Positions 29,663 to 41,710 are shown, counted from the stretch's first letter. The stretch: 64,000 nt of DNA from Coraliomargarita sp965656715 (GCA_965656715.1 CBFHLR010000014.1:1-64000); one strand, 5' to 3'. Program-made: numbers and translations. The notes: generated by a model not told the origin, from the sequence alone.

Positions 29663-30658
29663 ATGAATAAAAGACATCAAACTCTATTACTGGCATTAGG
29701 CGGTCTGTCTTCTTCTATTTCTCTTTATGCGATCAATACCTCTGATTTAAATGCCTATACTGGTGGCAACTATCTAGGGGCTGAAGGTGTTCGTCAGGTC
29801 AGTGGTTTTACTGCGAACCAACTTACATCTAATCCAGGGATTGCAGGTGGTGTTTCTTACGGAGACTATGATGTTGATGAGGACAAGGGTCGACGCTTTG
29901 ATGGCGAGTATGATGTGCTTTCGGCATCAATTGGTTATGTGCATGAATTCGGAGGCTGGAAAATTGGTGGTGCGGTAAGCTTTGTTGATACTGATTTTGA
30001 GTCTGTGGGCACAGATACGAATCCTAATGTATCACTTGATACTGACGGTGACGGATGGATTGTTTCATTAGGGGCCTCAAAGGAATGGGACAAGTGGTCA
30101 CTGATCCTTCAAGGTGGTATTGGTGAGCTCTCACTCGATTCAGAACGTGAGAATGGAAGTTTTGCGACAAAAACTTCTGATTATGATACATCGTTATATT
30201 ATCTGTCTGCAGCGGTCTATTATGCTTTGCTCGAGAATGAGGATTGGACAATTACTCCATTTGCAGAGCTTGGTTACATGACGACTGAAACAGATGGTTT
30301 TACCGAAAGCAACTCGACACCTGATTTCGTAAGTTTAGATGAGATTGAGGATGACGTTCCATATGGTAAGATTGGAGCCGAGATCGAGTATCTTGGTTTT
30401 AGCCAATTCACCCCCTTCCTGACACTTGCAGTATGGCAGGATTTGGGTGATGATGAGGTTGATGTTGATGGAAGCGATTCGATCAGTGCGCCATTTGAGT
30501 TTGAAATTCCTGATGCCGCCGAAACCGTTTTCAGCATTGCAACAGGAGTAGAAATTGAAGTCACCGAGAATTTTGATATGGGTGCATCAGTCGGATATTT
30601 TTCCGGAGATGATATTGATGGATACAACCTCGCGCTCTCAGGTGTATTCACCTTCTAA
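29663..30658 (+). CDS. Outer-membrane beta-barrel protein
   Basis: The protein has 331 residues from the ATG at 29663. An earlier in-frame start at 29624 would place 13 non-signal-like residues before the signal peptide, so the internal ATG is preferred. A signal peptide (MNKRHQTLLLALGG... to about residue 23) is followed by alternating amphipathic beta strands with many Asp-rich turns, ending in '...LALSGVFTF'. A terminal Phe after alternating hydrophobics is the classical outer-membrane barrel assembly signal. The size and features resemble OmpA/autotransporter-type 8-12-stranded barrels. It lies 59 bp after the propeller gene and is followed by a strong terminator. It may help display the giant protein, but nothing in the sequence proves this. 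Confidence 0.75.
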   Translation: MNKRHQTLLLALGGLSSSISLYAINTSDLNAYTGGNYLGAEGVRQVSGFTANQLTSNPGIAGGVSYGDYDVDEDKGRRFDGEYDVLSASIGYVHEFGGWKIGGAVSFVDTDFESVGTDTNPNVSLDTDGDGWIVSLGASKEWDKWSLILQGGIGELSLDSERENGSFATKTSDYDTSLYYLSAAVYYALLENEDWTITPFAELGYMTTETDGFTESNSTPDFVSLDEIEDDVPYGKIGAEIEYLGFSQFTPFLTLAVWQDLGDDEVDVDGSDSISAPFEFEIPDAAETVFSIATGVEIEVTENFDMGASVGYFSGDDIDGYNLALSGVFTF

Positions 30659-30683
30659 AGAATCGTTTATATTTTGAATTACT

Positions 30684-30724
30684 AAAGACGGTCAGCCGAG
30701 TTGCTGGCCGTCTTTTTTGTTTTG
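30684..30724 (+). terminator. Rho-independent terminator after the beta-barrel gene
   Basis: A 10-bp stem (30687-30696 with 30703-30712, one G-U pair, loop CGAGTT) is followed by a T-rich run (30713-30718 and beyond). On the opposite strand the hairpin is followed by a weaker T run, so it may also stop metH transcripts. Confidence 0.9.
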
Positions 30725-30818
30725 GCAGCCCTCAAAGTCGGCGTTGGATGTGTATAGTCGGCCTAATAACGTGTCTATGGTTCATGTTTGACTGGAGATG
30801 AAGAGGAATCTCGTGGGT

Positions 30819-34694
<3,876 letters not shown>

Positions 34695-34708
34695 TGAAAT
34701 TAAATATC

Positions 34709-34734
34709 AACATATCGTGATATCTTGATATGTT
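34709..34734. promoter_or_regulatory. 26-bp near-perfect palindrome upstream of metH (candidate operator)
   Basis: Half-sites AACATATC (34709-34716) and GATATGTT (34727-34734) flank a central GATATC (34719-34724). All three are symmetric about 34721.5, with mismatches only in the GT/TT dinucleotides between them. It lies 15 bp before the metH start codon, within the likely promoter or leader. The repeated GATATC pattern resembles operators of ArsR-family regulators such as SahR, which control methionine-cycle genes in other bacteria. That assignment is from memory and is inference. Confidence 0.7.
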
Positions 34735-34853
34735 AATGCAAGTCTGGAATTGGTCGTCTCTGGTTCGGCAGCTTTGTGAAATGGTGGCCTCCTGCGATCA
34801 AATTTTCAAATAGGTGTTGGCGAGTGCCTTAGTTTCGTGCACATCCTCAGGGC

Positions 34854-35474
34854 ATGGAAAAAGTGGATGCAGGGATTTCAAAGGAATGGCGTCGCCGGAT
34901 GCTATTCATGTTATTCATGGTTTCAGGCATTTCGGCCTGGTTTCTGTATGATGGCTATATTACCTGGCCGGCTGAAGACCAGCGCTTCGATGAATACACG
35001 GAGGTCAAGCAGGGCTTAGTCGACGCGGGTAAGATTGATGCCGAGGTTGAGCATGACGACAGTGCGACCCTACAGTTAGCGTGGAAACATCACGCAGCGG
35101 CCAAGGGCTACAAAGACGATATGCCAAAGGAGCGCACGGATGCGTCCATTCGTGAACAACGTGTAATAGGCTGGGTGATGATGTCTGGAGCCGCGATTTT
35201 TGCTGCGTGGATCGGATGGAATCATCGTCTACGCATTACTACGGAGGGCGACGTCGTGATTGGCGTGTCTGGTCAGCGCGTGGAGATTGGTTCCATCGTT
35301 GGGATGGATCGCAAGAAGTGGGACAACAAGGGCATCGCCTACGCCATCTACGAAGAGGGCGGAAAGCAGAAGCGTCTCTGCCTCGACGAACACAAATTTA
35401 AGGGCTGCGAAGCGATCATCCTCGAAGCGGAGCGCCGCATCGAGGAGCGAAAGTCTGCTAAGGCTGAAGACTAG
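34854..35474 (+). CDS. Small membrane protein with two transmembrane helices, unknown function
   Basis: This 206-residue protein is not one I recognise. A hydrophobic segment at about residues 14-33 ('MLFMLFMVSGISAWFLYDGY') and a second at about 105-122 ('VIGWVMMSGAAIFAAWIGW') enclose an acidic, Asp/Glu-rich loop. The C-terminal 85 residues are soluble and end in a charged helix ('AERRIEERKSAKAED'). With an N-terminal cluster of positive charges, both ends are probably cytoplasmic and the loop periplasmic. It is divergent from metH and shares a 159-bp intergenic region with it. Its stop codon abuts the remnant of a delta-60-repeat gene. Confidence 0.75.
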   Translation: MEKVDAGISKEWRRRMLFMLFMVSGISAWFLYDGYITWPAEDQRFDEYTEVKQGLVDAGKIDAEVEHDDSATLQLAWKHHAAAKGYKDDMPKERTDASIREQRVIGWVMMSGAAIFAAWIGWNHRLRITTEGDVVIGVSGQRVEIGSIVGMDRKKWDNKGIAYAIYEEGGKQKRLCLDEHKFKGCEAIILEAERRIEERKSAKAED

Positions 35475-35777
35475 GCCGGTGACGTAGTTGTAGCTGCCGT
35501 CGGCGACTCCTGTGCCGATATCGAAACTGGGATCTCGAGTGCCGTCTTGGAAGAAGCGGGCGAGTCCTCGTGAGCTAGTCCCTTCTGCGGTTGTGAATAG
35601 ACCGCCTGCTATCAAGCGCTTTGTGCTATCTAGCCCGGGTGCGTAGATTCGCTTATTAACCCCTTGGCTGGGTGTCATGTAAGTCGAGTCCAGCTCCCAG
35701 CTTGCTGCGGTCAAAGCAAGCGGAGATGCTAATAGTTTGAGGGCGATTCGGAGTGCACGCGCGCTAAATGGGGCCAT
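35475..35777 (-). pseudogene. Truncated delta-60-repeat protein (N-terminal remnant)
   Basis: From an ATG at 35777 the minus strand encodes a signal-peptide-like start followed by sequence typical of delta-60 repeats: '...DSTKRLIAGGLFTTAEGTSS' then 'GLARFFQDGTRDPSFDIGTG'. Resemblance stops at about residue 103 ('YNYVTGLV'), where the frame enters the antisense of the adjacent + strand gene and reads on as unrelated sequence to 35229. Intact delta-60 proteins carry many copies of the repeat, so this is best read as a gene decapitated by deletion or rearrangement. The junction coincides with the stop codon of the neighbouring gene. Confidence 0.7.
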
Positions 35778-35857
35778 GCCTGCTGAGGCTAACGATTTTT
35801 TGGCAATAGCAATCGCGAAATGCGTGTGGGCAGATGGCTGGGCCTGAGCTTAGCCAA

Positions 35858-35890
35858 AGAAAAAACCCGCGGTTTCCCGCGGGGTTTTGT
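35858..35890 (-). terminator. Terminator of the Cys/Gly-rich protein gene
   Basis: Read on the minus strand, a GC-rich stem (AACCCCGCGG / CCGCGGGTT with a short GAAA-type loop) is followed by a run of T. It lies 22 bp after the stop of the small exported protein gene. It is the only strong hairpin between that gene and the delta-60 remnant. Confidence 0.85.
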
Positions 35891-35912
35891 TCAGAAATGT
35901 TTCTGGTTTGGT

Positions 35913-36236
35913 CTAGGCGACTGATTCTTGGAAGCCAATCGTCAGGCCGTCCTTGGTGTCGCCACCGGTCTTGTCGCCCTTTTTGCCGCCACCACAACCG
36001 CCGCAGCCACCGGCGAGCAGAGTGTTGTCCTGAGACATGCTGGAGGAGGCTTCTTTCTTGGCGTCCTTGTCGCCACCGCCGCAACTGGTGGCGCAAGCAA
36101 GGGTGATCGTCGAGTCAGTTAGGCCACTTTTCTTGTCGCCGTCCTTTGTGTCACCAGAGCATCCGGTGCCGCAGCTGCCTGCGTAAGCGAGTGAAGCGAA
36201 AAGTGCGAGGAATGTAGTAATGATTATTTTTTTCAT
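35913..36236 (-). CDS. Small Cys/Gly-rich exported protein
   Basis: The 107-residue product has a clear signal peptide (MKKIIITTFLALFASLAYA) and a mature part rich in Gly, Lys, Asp and Cys. Cysteines occur in three paired motifs: CGTGC, CATSC and CGGC. The spacers are charged 'GDKK' or 'KDAKK' stretches. I do not recognise the family. Paired periplasmic cysteines could bind a metal or undergo redox chemistry. The gene starts 86 bp downstream of oxyR on the same strand and precedes a terminator, so it may belong to the peroxide-response transcription unit. Function is unknown. Confidence 0.7.
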   Translation of the reverse strand: MKKIIITTFLALFASLAYAGSCGTGCSGDTKDGDKKSGLTDSTITLACATSCGGGDKDAKKEASSSMSQDNTLLAGGCGGCGGGKKGDKTGGDTKDGLTIGFQESVA

Positions 36237-36322
36237 GGTTGGTAAATCGTGTGGACCTCTATGAGCTTACAAAGTTGAAGAAAATTCCCAACAATTGCCC
36301 AGAAATTGTGCAAATGGCTGCC

Positions 36323-37210
36323 TCAGGCTTGTTTTAAGTAATTCGCGGTGAATTTTTTCAGTCTTTGGAGGAGTGCTTGGGCTGATTTGGACAGGTAGCG
36401 ATCCGGGTGCTGCACGAGGGTGATTTCGCGTTCGAGCTGTAGGCCGTCAATCTCACGGATGCCGAGTTCATCGCGTCCTTGAATGGACATCTGTGGCAGA
36501 ATGGTCACGCCTTTACCAGCGATGACGAGGCGTCGAATCGTTTCGATCTGCGAGCTCAGAAAGACGGTGTTTTTCCCGGTGGAGTTGAGGTGGCAGATTT
36601 CGTGGATCTGTTTGCCTGCGCAGTGGATGTTGCTGAGTTCGAGGAAGGGTTCGTTGAGCAGTGACTCGAGGCTGACTGTGGGCTCGTTGCAAAGTGGATG
36701 CTCCTTGTGCATGACCGCCACAAAGCGCTCGCGGCCCAAGACCTGCACGAGCAAGTCCGGCTCTTTGAGTGGGGAGGACATGATGGCGAAGTCGAGTCGT
36801 CCGCGCCGCACCTTTTCGACGAGCGCTTCGGTGAAGTTCTCCTCGATTCTCAGGGTGGCGCTCTCGCTTTCGTCGAGCTCGCTGAGCAGTGCGGGAACCA
36901 GATAGGGGGCAATCGTCATGATCGCTCCAAAGCTGACAGTCTGGCTATTGTGGAAGGAGTCGCTGACTTGTTGGATCGCGTTCTCGTGTTCGAGCAGGAT
37001 CGTTTTGGCTTTGCCTTCGAGAAGTTTGCCTTGCTCGGTCAGTAGGATTTGGCGCCCCATGCGGTGGAATAAGGGACCGCCAAGTTCTTGCTCGAGCTTT
37101 TTGATTTGCTGGCTGAGTGAGGGTTGAGCCACGTGACAGCGTTCGGCGGCTCGCGTGAAATTGCGTAACTCGGCGACTGCGAGGAAGTAACGGATTTGCT
37201 GAATTTCCAT
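36323..37210 (-). CDS. oxyR: OxyR, peroxide-sensing LysR-family regulator
   Basis: The protein has 295 residues, normal for LysR regulators. The N-terminal helix-turn-helix spans about residues 1-60 ('MEIQQIRYFLAVAELRNFTR', 'QPSLSQQIKKLE'), followed by the effector domain. Crucially, C197 and C206 ('NIHCAGKQIHEICHL') keep the i/i+9 spacing of the redox cysteines C199/C208 in E. coli OxyR, which form the H2O2-induced disulfide. It is divergent from ahpC, the classical OxyR target arrangement, and an OxyR-type site overlaps its own start codon, suggesting autoregulation. Confidence 0.93.
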   Translation of the reverse strand: MEIQQIRYFLAVAELRNFTRAAERCHVAQPSLSQQIKKLEQELGGPLFHRMGRQILLTEQGKLLEGKAKTILLEHENAIQQVSDSFHNSQTVSFGAIMTIAPYLVPALLSELDESESATLRIEENFTEALVEKVRRGRLDFAIMSSPLKEPDLLVQVLGRERFVAVMHKEHPLCNEPTVSLESLLNEPFLELSNIHCAGKQIHEICHLNSTGKNTVFLSSQIETIRRLVIAGKGVTILPQMSIQGRDELGIREIDGLQLEREITLVQHPDRYLSKSAQALLQRLKKFTANYLKQA

Positions 37211-37245
37211 AGGTTTTGGCTATTGAATGTATAGAATCTATGTCT
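37209..37245. promoter_or_regulatory. Candidate OxyR binding site between oxyR and ahpC
   Basis: ATAG at 37209-37212, CTAT at 37220-37223 and ATAG at 37231-37234 have exactly the N7 spacing of the OxyR tetrad consensus (ATAG-N7-CTAT-N7-ATAG-N7-CTAT). The fourth element is not at its expected place (37242-37245 is GTCT); CTAT copies occur instead at 37238-37241 and 37251-37254. The first element overlaps the oxyR start codon. A possible ahpC -35 (TTGAAC, 37258-37263) lies just downstream. Confidence 0.7.
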
Positions 37246-37306
37246 TTCAACTATGAATTGAACTCTGCTATTTTCTGTCCGAGTTTAACTCACAACTACG
37301 AAAATT

Positions 37307-37870
<564 letters not shown>

Positions 37871-37896
37871 GCGACCATCGTTTGTATGCTTTGACC

Positions 37897-37930
37897 GGGG
37901 CTCGGATGATTCCGGGCCCCGTTTTTTTTA
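37897..37930 (+). terminator. Intra-operon terminator/attenuator between ahpC and ahpF
   Basis: A 10-bp GC-rich stem (37897-37906 with 37911-37920, one G-U wobble, loop TGAT) is followed by GTTTTTTTT at 37921-37929. It ends 23 bp before the ahpF start. Read-through would be needed to transcribe ahpF from the ahpC promoter. Confidence 0.9.
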
Positions 37931-37952
37931 ACTTTTTCCAAAAACATTCCCG

Positions 37953-39530
37953 ATGCTTGATAAGAACATTCTCGATACACTTGCTGAATACACGAAGAAC
38001 ATGAGCCGCAGCGTGGAGTTGCACCTCTATGCGGGTGCGCACCCGAAGCGCGACGAGCTGATTGCGATGCTGGAGGGTGTGGCATCTGTCTCGCCGAAGA
38101 TCGCTTTCAGTAAAGTGGCTGATGAGACCGTCGCGGTGCGCGAGGGCTTGACCTTCGAGCTGGTGGTGGACGAGCAGGAGTCTGGTGTGCTCTTTTCGGG
38201 AGTGCCGGGCGGGCACGAGTTCAATAGCTTCGTGTTGGCATTGCTGCAGGCGGGTGGCTCGGAGATCAAACTCGACGAAGGTCTTAAGGCACAGGTGAAG
38301 GCGATCAATGAGGAGCTGATGTTCGAGAGTTTTATTTCGCTCGATTGTCATGTGTGCCCGGATGTGGTGCAGACGCTCAATCAATTGGCGCTGCTGAACC
38401 CGCGTATTACGCACGAGATGATCGATGGTGGATTGCACCAAGGTCTGGCGGATGAGCGTAAGATTCAAGGCGTGCCGACGGTCTTTCTAAATAAGCAGCC
38501 ATTTTCCAGCGGCCAGATTAGTGCCGCGCAGATTATCGAAAAGATTACCAGCCAGTTCAATGTCAGCGCCAGTGCACCCGTGCAGGACGACAAGGTCTAC
38601 GACAGTGTGGTTGTAGGAGGTGGTCCGGCTGCGGCGACGGCCTCGATCTATCTCGCACGCAAAGGACTTGAAGTGGCGACGATCGCGGAGAAGTTCGGCG
38701 GTCAGGTGAGTGATACGGTGGGCATTGAAAACGTGACTTCGATCAGTGAGATTACTGGCACGCAGTTGACCCACAATATCCGCAAGCATTTGGGCGACTA
38801 TCCGATCGCCTTGCGCGATAACATTCGCGTGAAGTCGATTACGACTCAGGCAGACTCGGAGTTGAAGTTCTTAGAGCTAAGCACGGGTGAGGTCTTAAAG
38901 GCGCGCACTGTTGTGATCGCGACCGGAGCGCAGTGGCGCAAGCTGGGTGTGCCCGGTGAGCAGGAGAACGTTGGCAAGGGCGTGGCCTATTGCCCGCACT
39001 GTGATGGCCCCTATTTTAAAGGTAAGGATGTGGTGGTTGTCGGCGGCGGGAATTCCGGTGTCGAAGCTGCGCTCGATCTGGCGGCGATTACCAAGTCGGT
39101 GACCGTAGTTGAATTTTTGGATACACTGAAGGCCGACAAGGTGTTGGTGGACAAACTACACGCCACGGAGAACACCAAGGTGATTCTCTCGGCGGCGGTG
39201 CAGGAAGTCGTGGCCAATGATTCCGGTGTGACAGGCGTAGAATTGGAAATGCGTGCAACCGGCCAGAAGCTTGCTCAGGCAACCGATGGGGTTTTCGTCC
39301 AGATCGGTTTGGCGCCGAACAGCAAGTTTGTCGCGGATCTACTCGAGCTCAATTCGCGTGGCGAGATTGTCACCTCACCGAAATGTGAGACCAGTGTGGC
39401 GGGCGTTTTTGCCTGCGGCGATGTGACCGATACGCCGTATAAGCAAATCATCATTTCCATGGGAGAGGGCGCAAAGGCAGGTCTGGCCGCATTCGAGTAT
39501 TTGCTCACCCGCGAGGCAACCGGCGCCTAG
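37953..39530 (+). CDS. ahpF: Alkyl hydroperoxide reductase subunit F
   Basis: This 525-residue flavoprotein passes electrons from NAD(P)H through FAD and two disulfides to AhpC. The N-terminal double-thioredoxin-fold domain has C132-x-x-C135 ('DCHVCPD'). The thioredoxin-reductase-like part has the FAD motif GGGPAAA (from about 222) and C347-x-x-C350 ('AYCPHCDGP'), followed by a second nucleotide-binding motif 'VVGGGNSGVEAA'. The length and domain order match E. coli AhpF (521). It follows ahpC after a terminator hairpin. Confidence 0.97.
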   Translation: MLDKNILDTLAEYTKNMSRSVELHLYAGAHPKRDELIAMLEGVASVSPKIAFSKVADETVAVREGLTFELVVDEQESGVLFSGVPGGHEFNSFVLALLQAGGSEIKLDEGLKAQVKAINEELMFESFISLDCHVCPDVVQTLNQLALLNPRITHEMIDGGLHQGLADERKIQGVPTVFLNKQPFSSGQISAAQIIEKITSQFNVSASAPVQDDKVYDSVVVGGGPAAATASIYLARKGLEVATIAEKFGGQVSDTVGIENVTSISEITGTQLTHNIRKHLGDYPIALRDNIRVKSITTQADSELKFLELSTGEVLKARTVVIATGAQWRKLGVPGEQENVGKGVAYCPHCDGPYFKGKDVVVVGGGNSGVEAALDLAAITKSVTVVEFLDTLKADKVLVDKLHATENTKVILSAAVQEVVANDSGVTGVELEMRATGQKLAQATDGVFVQIGLAPNSKFVADLLELNSRGEIVTSPKCETSVAGVFACGDVTDTPYKQIIISMGEGAKAGLAAFEYLLTREATGA

Positions 39531-39633
39531 AGGCTGTCGGTTTGCTTTTCTTTGTGGCCTGTCCGCTTGTCGGACGCCCCGGTGGATTGCTTGGTAAGTG
39601 AGAAGGTCGCTCGGTGTTGGTTGCGTGTCTGGC

Positions 39634-39653
39634 GGGCGCGTCAAGTCGCGCCC
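39634..39653. repeat. REP-like GC-rich palindrome between ahpF and rsmG
   Basis: GGGCGCG (39634-39640) and CGCGCCC (39647-39653) form a perfect inverted repeat with loop TCAAGT. The surrounding 200 bp has no gene. There is no T tail, so it is not a typical terminator. It resembles dispersed palindromic elements of bacterial intergenic regions, but only one copy is in this window. Confidence 0.45.
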
Positions 39654-39734
39654 CTACGGTTGTGCCATCCGACTTGGTTGAAACTCAGATAAAGGCTGGC
39701 CCTGGTTGGAATCGCGGCTTTGCTCATTGGTTCT

Positions 39735-40394
39735 ATGGAGCAACTACGTCCACTTTTCCCGAATATCGATGATGCAACCTGGCCCGTTCTGGAGCAGTGG
39801 GCTGTGCTACTGCGCGAATGGAACTCCAAGATCAATCTGATCTCGCGCAAGGATATCGATCATTTGGAGGATCGGCACCTCTCACATTGTTTGGCGATTA
39901 CCAATCATCTCAAGCTGATGAGTGGGGCGCGCATTATGGATGTGGGCACAGGCGGAGGTTTTCCGGGTGTGCTCATGGCGATCTGCTACCCCCAAGCACA
40001 ATTCACACTGATCGATTCAATCGGAAAGAAGATCACGGTGGTGCAGGACTTGATCGAAAAGCTTGGCCTCAAGAATGCCGAGGCGCGCCAGTGTCGCGCG
40101 GAATCAATCAACAAAGAGTTTGATTTCATTACCGGGCGGGCGGTTAAGAATCTACCCGAATATTTTAGCTGGATTAAAACCAACCTCCGCAAGGGCCAGC
40201 GCAACTCCATCCCCAATGGGGTGCTCTACTGGAAGGGCGGCGACTTGGACGACGAACTGGAGGCTCTGGGGATTCGCCCGCGAATGACCATCGATCTTGA
40301 GCAGGAATTGCCAGACCCGTTTTTTGAACAGAAGTATATTCTACATTTTGACGCGCGGGATGTGCCAAGGGTGCGTGGCATGGCTAAAAAGTAA
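39735..40394 (+). CDS. rsmG: 16S rRNA (guanine-N7)-methyltransferase RsmG
   Basis: RsmG (GidB) methylates a guanine of the 530 loop of 16S rRNA (G527 in E. coli). From the ATG at 39735 the protein has 219 residues; a TTG five codons earlier is less likely. Visible family features are 'LLREWNSKINLISRKD', the SAM-binding 'IMDVGTGGGFPGVLMAI', 'FTLIDSIGKK' and 'FDFITGRAVKNLPEY'. In many bacteria rsmG sits near parA/parB, but not here. It is probably transcribed on its own. Confidence 0.93.
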   Translation: MEQLRPLFPNIDDATWPVLEQWAVLLREWNSKINLISRKDIDHLEDRHLSHCLAITNHLKLMSGARIMDVGTGGGFPGVLMAICYPQAQFTLIDSIGKKITVVQDLIEKLGLKNAEARQCRAESINKEFDFITGRAVKNLPEYFSWIKTNLRKGQRNSIPNGVLYWKGGDLDDELEALGIRPRMTIDLEQELPDPFFEQKYILHFDARDVPRVRGMAKK

Positions 40395-40639
40395 GCATTC
40401 CGCATTTTTGGCACATTTAGTGCAAGTGTATGTAGCTGACAATATAAGTTGGCAGGCTGAAGTGATTTAGCTGAACATAAATTGTATACATATTATGAAT
40501 ACAGCAAATTTTGTTCAGATTTTTATGTCGCGGGCTATTTCTTGCCCTAGTCGCTCGTATTGAGTGGGTTGCGTAATTTTTATGAATAAAAATGTGACGT
40601 TCTCGAGAAGTTGGCATCGCTATAGCTAACAGTCATATG

Positions 40640-40656
40640 CGCACAATTAATGTGCG
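40640..40656. promoter_or_regulatory. Palindrome upstream of porin gene (GCAC-N7-GTGC)
   Basis: CGCACA (40640-40645), ATTAA, TGTGCG (40651-40656) form an inverted repeat 25 bp before the porin start. The core GCAC-N7-GTGC has the spacing of the NtrC consensus, which would suit a urea/nitrogen locus. A GG-N10-GC pair (40613/40625) with TTGGCA at 40612 weakly resembles a sigma-54 promoter just upstream. The order (palindrome downstream of the promoter) is atypical for NtrC activation. The rest of 40395-40639 is AT-rich without recognisable features. Confidence 0.35.
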
Positions 40657-40681
40657 TCTTAACAACAATAATACGTAAACT

Positions 40682-41707
40682 ATGAAATTAAATAAGAAAC
40701 TCACAACGGCACTAACTGGTGCTGCACTCTTTGGTGCGTCTGCAAACGCAGAGATCGTGCTGAACGACGAGATTAGCCTCTATGGTTATTTGGATATGGC
40801 GCACTCTGATTATATCGGTCTGGATGACAATGAGTCGGATCAGCAGATTGCGGAATTCGAGCTGGGCATAAACTTTACTGATGGAGATAGCCCATTCTTC
40901 GCGGTTATGGAACTTAGCTTTAAGGATGATGTTGGCGAGGGTGAGATCACGGTGGTTGATCCTGGTGGCAACCCGATTGGAACTGGAACTTACGATCAAG
41001 ACAACGAACTCGATTTCGAGACTGCGATCATTGGATATAATTATAGCGATGAGCTTGTGTTGTCTGTTGGTAATATCCTGAGCTACCAAGGCTGGGAGAC
41101 ATTCGACGCGACTGGCCTGTATCAGTTCAGCTATGCGGGGCGCGATTTTAGCCCGCTCTACACTGCTGGTTATGCAGTGGGTGCGGCAGCTGACTATGCA
41201 ACTGACGATTTTGCGCTGGGTTTCTGGGTTGGTGATTCGGACGGTGAGAGTGGTGCGAGTTATGAGTTTCTTGCTGCTTACACTGGCATCGAGGGCCTGA
41301 CTGTTAAAGGTATCTACGCCTTGGATCCAGGTTATGAAACCTTCAATCTGTGGGCGAGCTACGAATACGAGGGTTTCACTTTCGCGGCTGAGTATATCTA
41401 TTCCGAAGCAGATGAGGACAATGGTCTTTTCGACTACGAAGTGGATGAGTCCACAGGCTACCTTTTCATGGTCAACTACGCGTGGGAAAAGGCTGCCCTG
41501 ACCTTCCGTTATTCCGTTCAAGAAGACGAGCGCACCGGAGGTTTGTCTGATCCAGAAGACTGGGAATCTTTTACGCTCTCTCCAAGCTACATGCTTTCAG
41601 ACCGGGCGCTGGTTCTTGCAGAAATCTCTGCGTTTGACGGTAGCTCTGTAGACACTGGCGACGGTGATGAGCTGTTCTACGCGGTAGAATTTCTTTACTC
41701 GTTCTAA
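40682..41707 (+). CDS. Outer-membrane porin-like beta-barrel at the head of the urea locus
   Basis: The 341-residue protein has a signal peptide (MKLNKKLTTALTGAALFGASANA) and then repeating amphipathic beta strands separated by acidic, Asp/Glu/Gly-rich turns. It ends in '...FYAVEFLYSF', the terminal-Phe barrel signal. The pattern fits a 12-16-stranded porin, with no sequence motif that fixes its substrate. It lies upstream of, and in the same direction as, the urea transporter and urease genes. By analogy with porins in other urea/amide loci it may admit urea, but this is inferred from position only. Confidence 0.8.
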   Translation: MKLNKKLTTALTGAALFGASANAEIVLNDEISLYGYLDMAHSDYIGLDDNESDQQIAEFELGINFTDGDSPFFAVMELSFKDDVGEGEITVVDPGGNPIGTGTYDQDNELDFETAIIGYNYSDELVLSVGNILSYQGWETFDATGLYQFSYAGRDFSPLYTAGYAVGAAADYATDDFALGFWVGDSDGESGASYEFLAAYTGIEGLTVKGIYALDPGYETFNLWASYEYEGFTFAAEYIYSEADEDNGLFDYEVDESTGYLFMVNYAWEKAALTFRYSVQEDERTGGLSDPEDWESFTLSPSYMLSDRALVLAEISAFDGSSVDTGDGDELFYAVEFLYSF

Positions 41708-41710
41708 AGA

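Noticed and set aside
34695..34853. Cobalamin or SAM riboswitch before metH
   Set aside because: The 159-bp intergenic region has no B12-box-like or SAM-aptamer-like structure; the only clear signal is the DNA palindrome.
39720..39734. TTG start of RsmG five codons upstream
   Set aside because: The ATG at 39735 begins the normal RsmG N terminus; the extra residues have no support.
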